Source of the DNA: an uncultured Bacillaceae bacterium
GTDB lineage: Bacteria > Bacillota > Bacilli > Bacillales > Bacillaceae_L
Assembly: GCA_947497585.1 (NCBI GenBank)
Contig: CANMHG010000001.1
Span: 744,001 to 808,000 of the forward strand
Length of the DNA stretch: 64,000 nt
Direction of reading: 5' to 3'
Shown here: positions 58,786 through 64,000 of the stretch, piece by piece
Position numbering within the stretch: the first letter of the stretch is position 1
Layout: each line of letters starts with the position of its first letter
Position numbers and translations under genes: made by a program
The notes under the pieces: generated by a model
Database searches by the model: none
What the model was told of the DNA's origin: nothing
Seen by the model: the letters and a program-made list of their open reading frames with translations, nothing else

Positions 58786-59550
58786 TTAGTTTTTAGGTCC
58801 GCCTGCAACGTAAATTACTTGCCCACTCACAAAAGATGATCTTTCATCAGCAAAAAAGGCTACTGCATTAGCGATATCAGTTGGTTTTCCACTACGTCCT
58901 ACTGGTATTTGGGCTACACTATATTTAATTAACTCCTCAAAAGGAATACCAATTCTCGCAGCAGTTTCCTTTGTCATTTCTGTTTCAATAAAGCCTGGTG
59001 CAACAGAGTTTGCTGTAATTCCATATTTCCCTAACTCAATAGCCAATGTTTTCGTTAAACCTTGAAGCCCTGCTTTTGCGGTAGCATAATTTGCCTGACC
59101 ACGGTTTCCAAGAGCAGACGTAGAAGAGATGTTAATAATTCTTCCGTATTTTTGTTCTACCATGTATTTCTGAGCTGCTTTAGTTGCATTAAACGAGCCT
59201 TTTAAATGAACATCCATTACGGTATCCCAGTCTGACTCAGTCATTTTAAACAATAGATTGTCTCTAATGACACCTGCATTATTTACTAAAATATCAAGAG
59301 ATCCAAACTGAGAGACTACTTCTTCCATCGCAGCTTCAACTTGCGAGGCATCAACAACATTGGCAACCTTTGTAAAGACTTCATAGCCTTTTTCTCTTAG
59401 TTCAGCTGCTGTTTCTGATAAAGCTTCTTCATTTACATCAATAATGGCAACCTTAGCTCCTTCTCCTGCAAATTGTTCAACAATTGCTTTACCAATCCCT
59501 CTACTACCACCTGTTACAAATGCTACTCTTCCTGTAAATCTACTTGTCAT
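58786..59550 (-). CDS. FabG-like short-chain dehydrogenase/reductase
   Basis: This 254-residue SDR has FVTGGSRGIGKAIVEQF (NAD(P) motif), NNAGVIRDNLLFKM and the catalytic ISSTSALG and YATAKAGLQGL (Ser, Tyr, Lys). SVAPGFIETEMTKE also matches. The family includes 3-oxoacyl-ACP reductase FabG and acetoacetyl-CoA reductases. In this operon it probably works on CoA esters, together with the MaoC pair. The chain length is unknown. AGAGGGGG precedes the ATG. Confidence 0.88.
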   Translation of the reverse strand: MTSRFTGRVAFVTGGSRGIGKAIVEQFAGEGAKVAIIDVNEEALSETAAELREKGYEVFTKVANVVDASQVEAAMEEVVSQFGSLDILVNNAGVIRDNLLFKMTESDWDTVMDVHLKGSFNATKAAQKYMVEQKYGRIINISSTSALGNRGQANYATAKAGLQGLTKTLAIELGKYGITANSVAPGFIETEMTKETAARIGIPFEELIKYSVAQIPVGRSGKPTDIANAVAFFADERSSFVSGQVIYVAGGPKN

Positions 59551-59577
59551 ATTAATTTCCCCCTCTATTTTATTCTA

Positions 59578-60753
59578 TTAAATAAATTGCCCAACCTTCA
59601 CATTTCCTTTTAATAGATTTCGAGCAATAATTAAACGTTGAATTTCATCTGTTCCATCATAAATTCGCCATAGTCTTGCCTCACGGTACCAACGCTCGAT
59701 TGGCAGTTCCTTTGTATAGCCCATTCCACCATGTATTTGAAGCACCCGATCCACTACTCTATTCCCCATATTCGATCCATACAGTTTTGCTATTGAAGCT
59801 AAATGTCGGTTATCCTCACCTTGATCAAGTGTGAATGCCGCATTTAACGTAAGCCATCTTGCAGCTTCAATCTCTGTAGCAGAATCCGCAATCATCCATT
59901 GAATAGCTTGTCTTTCGGCAATCGGTTCTCCAAAGGTAATTCGTTCCTTTGAGTAATCAATGGCCATTTGTAGTAATCTCTCAGCAGCTCCAACTGCACG
60001 TGCCCCAACAATCCATCTTGCAAAACCAATCCACTCTAAGCCTAACTTATAGCCTCCATGAATTTCTCCTAAAATATGACTCTCAGGAACACGGACATTA
60101 TCGAATACTAAACCAGCTGGTCCTCCCTCGCCCATTGTCGGGATAAACTCTGACTTCCAGCCCATTTCACGGTCGACAATGAAACAAGTTACACCCTCTC
60201 TTCCAGTCGCTTGGTGCCTTTCTTTGTCCGTGATTGCAATGACCATTACAAAGTCGGCTTCATTTCCACCAGTAATAAATGTCTTTTCACCATTTATCAC
60301 CCACTCGTTTCCATCTTTTACTGCGGTCGTTCTGATATTTCTTGTATCTGACCCTGCATCAGGCTCAGTCATCGCAAAACATGATTTTTTCTCACCGTTT
60401 ATCGTAGGAAGTAAGTATTTTTCTTTCTGTTCATCATTTGCATAATAAAGAATGTTGTCGGCCGAGCCACCAAATCTAAAGGGCACGAAGGTTTTTGAGG
60501 TTTCCATTGTTACGAGAGCTAACATCATTTGCCCAAGATCGGCCCCTCCGTATTCAGCAGGAGTATTAATTCCCCAGAAACCAAATTCCTTTGCTTTAAG
60601 CTGAAGCTCTTCAATTTTTCCGGGCGGTAGGCTTGGTCTTCCTTCTCTCTCATTTCTAAGAACATCATTTTCAAGAGGCATTAATTCATTCTCAACAAAC
60701 CTACGGATGGTTTTCTGAACCATTCGCTGTTCCTCAGTCAATCGTAAGTGCAT
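59578..60753 (-). CDS. Acyl-CoA dehydrogenase
   Basis: This 391-residue flavoprotein has the ACAD signatures CFAMTEPDAGSDTRNIRT and GEKTFITGGNEADFVMVI. The C-terminal GGMGYTKELPIERWYREARLWRIYDGTDEIQRLIIARNLL (the FAD and base region) follows. It oxidises an acyl-CoA to enoyl-CoA. The operon with a FabG-like enzyme and a MaoC pair would handle a CoA substrate of unknown nature. The start ATG follows GAGAGG, and a TetR-type operator lies about 50 bases upstream. Confidence 0.9.
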   Translation of the reverse strand: MHLRLTEEQRMVQKTIRRFVENELMPLENDVLRNEREGRPSLPPGKIEELQLKAKEFGFWGINTPAEYGGADLGQMMLALVTMETSKTFVPFRFGGSADNILYYANDEQKEKYLLPTINGEKKSCFAMTEPDAGSDTRNIRTTAVKDGNEWVINGEKTFITGGNEADFVMVIAITDKERHQATGREGVTCFIVDREMGWKSEFIPTMGEGGPAGLVFDNVRVPESHILGEIHGGYKLGLEWIGFARWIVGARAVGAAERLLQMAIDYSKERITFGEPIAERQAIQWMIADSATEIEAARWLTLNAAFTLDQGEDNRHLASIAKLYGSNMGNRVVDRVLQIHGGMGYTKELPIERWYREARLWRIYDGTDEIQRLIIARNLLKGNVKVGQFI

Positions 60754-60800
60754 AGCATCCTCTCCATTCTAATTCGATATTAGATTTGAAAATACCTTCC

Positions 60801-60818
60801 ATACCAAACGGTTAGTAT
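60801..60818. promoter_or_regulatory. TetR-type operator upstream of the acyl-CoA operon
   Basis: ATACCAAACGGTTAGTAT is an 18-base near-palindrome (14 of 18 positions symmetric) with a CG centre. It resembles operators of TetR-family fatty acid or acyl-CoA regulators. It lies 47 bases before the start codon. The regulator gene is not in the window. Confidence 0.5.
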
Positions 60819-60893
60819 GTATAATTCTATTTTATTTGATATTTCAGAAAATAACATTCTTTTTTTGAATTTTTTATATTTAATTTTTTGCCG

Positions 60894-61019
60894 GACATGT
60901 ATTTCTATCTATTTGACATGTATTTAAGAGATTTCGGCATGATTTATATCTCATTAGACATGTAATGGCTTTAGTTAGACATGATTTAACTGAATACTGA
61001 CTTGTATTGTAATTAAATG
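60894..61019. repeat. Intergenic array with exact 21-bp period, six units
   Basis: GACATG (or GGCATG, GACTTG) recurs at 60894, 60915, 60936, 60957, 60978 and 60999, each exactly 21 bases apart. The rest of each unit is A/T-rich and differs between copies (GACATGTATTT, GACATGATTTA variants). It lies between hutH and the acyl-CoA operon. It is not a hairpin array; the motif is on one strand and helically phased. Confidence 0.88.
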
Positions 61020-61100
61020 GAACTATTATTATTATTACTTTTCACAAAAAAAAGCTTCCAATTCGGTGTGTTGAATCCTCTTTGGAAGCCACTCTTCATA

Positions 61101-62633
61101 TTAATGCAGTATTTGGACACTACTTATGCTTTTTTTTTCATCTACTAATGTTTTAAAGTCCGTTTTTAACAACCAGTCTGTTAATCTTTCAATATCTGTT
61201 GAAAACACACGATCCTTTGTAATCGAAGGAACAATTTTACGCCCCTCTTCTAAAACACTGCGCGTAAGTGCTGCCATGTTTTCTACTCCACGAAATTCAA
61301 CCGCTTGAAAGGCACACATTAACTCAATTGCTAAAACTCTTCGAACATTTGCAATGATTTGATACGCATGTCTAGAACCGATTGTTCCCATACTCACGTG
61401 ATCTTCTTGATTGGCTGAGGATGGAATCGAATCAACACTTGCCGGATGAGCTAGTGTTTTATTTTCTGATACAAGAGAAGCAGCCGCATATTGCATAATC
61501 ATCGCACCTGATTGTAACCCAGGCTGTGGACTTAAAAATGGAGGTAAATCATTTAGCTGTGGGTTAACCATCCGTTCAATTCGTCGCTCAGAAATGTTTG
61601 CTAACTCGGCCATTCCTATTTTTAAAAAGTCCATTGCAAATGCGATTGGTTGACCATGAAAGTTCCCGCCCGAGAGCACTTTATTTCCACCATCAAAAAT
61701 AAGTGGATTATCTGTTGCCGCATTCATTTCAATTTCTAACTTTTCTCGAACATAACCTAATACTTGAAGTGACGCCCCGTGTACTTGAGGTATACACCTT
61801 AAGGAATAAGCATCCTGAACTCTAATCTCACCTTGCCTTGTTGTTAGTTTACTTCCGTCAACAAAACTACGAATTCGCTCGGCTACTTCAATTTGTTCCT
61901 TATATCCTCTTGCTGTATGGATATCTTCATCAAAAGCATCAACAATTCCTTGTAAACCTTCTAATGTTAAAGCCGCAATCGTATCCGCTTGGAAAGCTAG
62001 GTTTGATGCTTCAATGTAATTGATTAACCCCATTGCTGTCATTGCTTGAGTACCATTGATCAACGCTAAGCCTTCCTTCGCCTTTAAAGAAATCGGCTGT
62101 AAACCTGTCAGCTCAAATGCTTTTGAAGTTACCATTCTCTTGTTTTGGTAAATAACTTCCCCTTCACCAACTAAACATAAGGCAATGTGTGATAGTGGTG
62201 CTAAATCTCCGCTAGCTCCTAACGAACCTTGCTGCGGTACGACTGGATGTATTCTGTGATTTAATAAATCAATTAATAACTCAACAGCTTCTCTTCGAAT
62301 CCCTGAAAAACCTTTTAAAAGGGCATTTACTCGGAGCATTACCATTGCTCTTGAGACATGCTCCGGAAATGGTTCACCTACTCCACAAGCATGACTACGA
62401 ATTAAATTTAGTTGTAACTCATCTACATCACACTGATCTATATATACATCACTGAACTTCCCAAACCCTGTAGTAATTCCATAGACTACTCTTTTATCTT
62501 CAACGATGTCATCAACTGCTTTTCGACTTGCTTCTACTTGGTCCCATACATTTTCAGGAACTTCTACTTTTTCAAACTCGTAGATCACTTTTCGCGCTTT
62601 ATCAATGGTTAATGAATTTCCTGTAAGTTTCAT
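61101..62633 (-). CDS. hutH: Histidine ammonia-lyase
   Basis: This 510-residue lyase has the [10 protein letters not shown] stretch that forms the MIO prosthetic group (about residues 143-152). [19 protein letters not shown] and QEDHVSMG also match. It removes ammonia from histidine to give urocanate, the first step of the hut pathway. The upstream leader carries a HutP-type terminator and UAG repeats. hutU, hutI and hutG are not in the window; they are not found downstream either. Confidence 0.95.
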   Translation of the reverse strand: MKLTGNSLTIDKARKVIYEFEKVEVPENVWDQVEASRKAVDDIVEDKRVVYGITTGFGKFSDVYIDQCDVDELQLNLIRSHACGVGEPFPEHVSRAMVMLRVNALLKGFSGIRREAVELLIDLLNHRIHPVVPQQGSLGASGDLAPLSHIALCLVGEGEVIYQNKRMVTSKAFELTGLQPISLKAKEGLALINGTQAMTAMGLINYIEASNLAFQADTIAALTLEGLQGIVDAFDEDIHTARGYKEQIEVAERIRSFVDGSKLTTRQGEIRVQDAYSLRCIPQVHGASLQVLGYVREKLEIEMNAATDNPLIFDGGNKVLSGGNFHGQPIAFAMDFLKIGMAELANISERRIERMVNPQLNDLPPFLSPQPGLQSGAMIMQYAAASLVSENKTLAHPASVDSIPSSANQEDHVSMGTIGSRHAYQIIANVRRVLAIELMCAFQAVEFRGVENMAALTRSVLEEGRKIVPSITKDRVFSTDIERLTDWLLKTDFKTLVDEKKSISSVQILH

Positions 62634-62677
62634 CCTAAAACCGCTCCTTCTTCATATTCGTTAAAATATAACAAAAA

Positions 62678-62728
62678 GGGAGCCATACCAAAGTAATGAT
62701 TCAAAGAATCATTTTTGGTACAGCCCCC
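62678..62728 (-). terminator. hut leader terminator (HutP target)
   Basis: On the minus strand a long stem (GGGGGCTGTACCAAAaATGATTC paired with GAATCATtacTTTGGTATGGCTCCC, in pieces) is followed by TTTTT. It stands between hutP and hutH, as in B. subtilis, where HutP with histidine prevents it from forming. Confidence 0.88.
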
Positions 62729-62751
62729 TAATGACTAGTTACTATGGGCTA
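62728..62751 (-). promoter_or_regulatory. HutP binding site: four UAG triplets spaced by four bases
   Basis: On the minus strand UAG occurs four times, at 62749-62751, 62742-62744, 62735-62737 and 62728-62730, always 7 bases apart. This matches the known HutP site of NAG triplets with four-base spacers. It lies just upstream of, and touching, the terminator stem. Confidence 0.85.
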
Positions 62752-62756
62752 GTAAT

Positions 62757-63209
62757 TTATATATGATTGATTCCAAGGCCAATAGCCTCGTGTTCGGCCC
62801 CTTTAACCGGCGCTCCGATGGTTCCATAGAGCGCAACTGCAATCCATTCTCCTTCAGCATCTGATTGATATGGCTTTCCCCTGACTACTGAAAAACTTAA
62901 GCCAACCGATCGTAAGACTGTTCCTAGAAGAACTTGCCCTCTTGTTACACCATGTAGTGCCTCCATTATCGCATGATACAAGGCATGCGTTTCACGATAC
63001 ACATCATTTTCAATGACACCATTTCTCTTGGCAGCGGTTTCAATTGCAGCCACAATCTTGTTGGTTTCCATTGAACCTGTTTTACCCTGACAGAATACAA
63101 AACCTTGTAATCTTAAATCTTTAATGTATTCCTGGTTAACCTCGCCTGGTCCGAAAAGTGCTAAGTGCATAGCATTTTTGCCAATTCGATGATCTGGTTT
63201 AACATCCAT
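62757..63209 (-). CDS. hutP: HutP, histidine-responsive antiterminator
   Basis: This is a 150-residue RNA-binding regulator of the hut operon. It has the HutP text: [73 protein letters not shown] and [10 protein letters not shown]. In B. subtilis it binds histidine and Mg2+ and forms a hexamer on UAG repeats to prevent termination. Those repeats and a terminator lie just downstream of this gene. The ribosome-binding site is weak. Confidence 0.95.
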   Translation of the reverse strand: MDVKPDHRIGKNAMHLALFGPGEVNQEYIKDLRLQGFVFCQGKTGSMETNKIVAAIETAAKRNGVIENDVYRETHALYHAIMEALHGVTRGQVLLGTVLRSVGLSFSVVRGKPYQSDAEGEWIAVALYGTIGAPVKGAEHEAIGLGINHI

Positions 63210-63273
63210 TCTTTAATCACACAATTCTATGTTTATTTTAAACTTATAATCTAATAACTAATGTCTACCTTCA

Positions 63274-63302
63274 ATTCTATAGATGGACAAAAAGAATGTC
63301 AA
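63274..63302 (-). promoter_or_regulatory. hutP promoter
   Basis: On the minus strand TTGACA (63297-63302) and TAGAAT (63274-63279) are 17 bases apart, about 65 bases upstream of hutP. It is the best vegetative promoter in the window. Confidence 0.75.
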
Positions 63303-63329
63303 TGTGAGTAGTTATAATATTTGAAAAAC

Positions 63330-64000
63330 TTATAGGAATATATATGCTATCGGTGTTGCAAAAATTAAAGTAAGTATTGTTCTTTCAACCCATAATACTA
63401 AAAGTTTCGGAATACTTATTGGAATTTCTGTTGATAAAATACAAGGGATTAAAGCTGAGAAAAATAGAATTGCTGATACAGACACGATTCCTATGACAAA
63501 TTTAGTTATCATAGGTGCATCAACTACTAAAAGTGCAGGCAAAAACATTTCAGCAATCTCAATTGCAGAAGCTTTTGCAGCTAATAATGGTTCAGGAATT
63601 TGTAATAATAAGGTGAATGGATAGTAAATATAACCGAGAATATCAAATACCGGTGTATACTCCGCAAGGACTAGACCCAATAACCCTACTGATAAAATAG
63701 ATGGTAAAATACCCATTGTCATAACAAATCCATCTTTTAAGTTAGTAACGATATTCTTTACTAGGCTTGGTGAATTATGAGATGCATTCATTGCATATCT
63801 CCAAGCAGTTTTTAAACGGTCCTTTTTTATAACTTCTTCGGGACTACCATTGCCATTATAATATTCCTCACTAATGCTTTTCAGTGGCCAGATTCTAACT
63901 GTAACCGCAGTCACTAAGAATGTAACCACTAAAGTTGACCAAAAATACACATTCCAAATTTCCATTAGTCCTAGTGTTTTAGCCACAACGATCATAAAAG
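63330..64000 (-). CDS. YjiH family membrane protein (partial; runs off the window)
   Basis: Only the C-terminal 220 or so residues are visible, and the frame stays open to the window edge. At least five hydrophobic spans, with the nucleoside-recognition/Gate-like stretch DGFVMTMGILPSILSVGLLGLVLAEYTPVFDILGYIYYPF and a later KASAIEIAEMFLPALLVVDAP, fit the YjiH family. It lies upstream of hutP on the same strand, ahead of the hutP promoter. It may be linked to histidine use, which is inference from position. Confidence 0.75.
   Translation of the reverse strand, partial: FMIVVAKTLGLMEIWNVYFWSTLVVTFLVTAVTVRIWPLKSISEEYYNGNGSPEEVIKKDRLKTAWRYAMNASHNSPSLVKNIVTNLKDGFVMTMGILPSILSVGLLGLVLAEYTPVFDILGYIYYPFTLLLQIPEPLLAAKASAIEIAEMFLPALLVVDAPMITKFVIGIVSVSAILFFSALIPCILSTEIPISIPKLLVLWVERTILTLIFATPIAYIFL

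Overview
The window comes from a low-GC, endospore-former-like Gram-positive genome, almost certainly a Bacillaceae member. This rests on gene content: a des-desK-desR thermosensor locus, a HutP-controlled hut locus, a DacC-type PBP4a, an ABC-F protein closest to YfmM, a sporulation-kinase-like PAS histidine kinase, strong GGAGG ribosome-binding sites and GTG/TTG starts. No rRNA, tRNA, CRISPR array or insertion-sequence transposase was seen.

Layout. 1-3.68 kb is the right end of a mobile element: three small unrecognised genes, a tiny membrane peptide and a large serine recombinase. The element abuts the 3' part of exoA, which is cut off after about 206 codons. 4.4-9.4 kb holds desR, desK, des, a glutaredoxin-like gene, a PAS kinase and a gene for a strikingly repetitive Arg/Asp-rich protein. 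9.6-11.5 kb encodes a membrane-anchored diheme cytochrome c.

11.9-38.1 kb is a continuous aromatic amino acid catabolic island, all on the minus strand. It contains the tyrosine/homogentisate genes (hppD, an aminotransferase, a flavin reductase, fahA, hmgA). Next to them lies a phenylalanine operon: thioesterase, phenylalanine dehydrogenase and a complete 2-oxo acid dehydrogenase complex E1a-E1b-E2-E3. A TrpXYZ-type ABC importer, an NMO/FabK-like oxidoreductase, the regulator paaX and the phenylacetyl-CoA genes paaABCD, two enoyl-CoA hydratases, an aldehyde dehydrogenase, paaH and paaJ follow. No phenylacetate-CoA ligase (PaaK) or PaaE is visible. The arrangement suggests that phenylalanine goes to phenylpyruvate, which the neighbouring dehydrogenase complex could convert directly to phenylacetyl-CoA. 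Related AACGTTT-type operator sequences lie at the promoters of the pdh operon, the importer, paaX and paaA, pointing to one regulon.

38.3-57.9 kb is mixed chromosomal content: a patatin, a polysaccharide deacetylase, an SbtA-like bicarbonate transporter preceded by an MpsC-like (DUF2294) gene, an amidase, several small membrane proteins, a nucleotidyltransferase, a TVP38 protein, dacC, a SUV3-like helicase, an alpha/beta hydrolase, a DEDD exonuclease, a CAP-domain lipoprotein and an ABC-F protein. 57.9-60.8 kb is a four-gene CoA-thioester operon (acyl-CoA dehydrogenase, FabG-like reductase, two MaoC-like hydratases). 61.1-64 kb is hutH, hutP with its antiterminator leader, and the 3' part of a yjiH-like gene.

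Two non-coding patterns stand out. Three dispersed copies of a GC-rich 100-140 bp element (15.8, 27.3 and 35.2 kb) keep the same fold while their stems change by compensatory pairs. Four intergenic arrays (11.7, 23.9, 47.5 and 60.9 kb) have unrelated sequences but regular periods of 51-52, 52, 52 and 21 bp; in the first three, each unit is bounded by inverted repeats.
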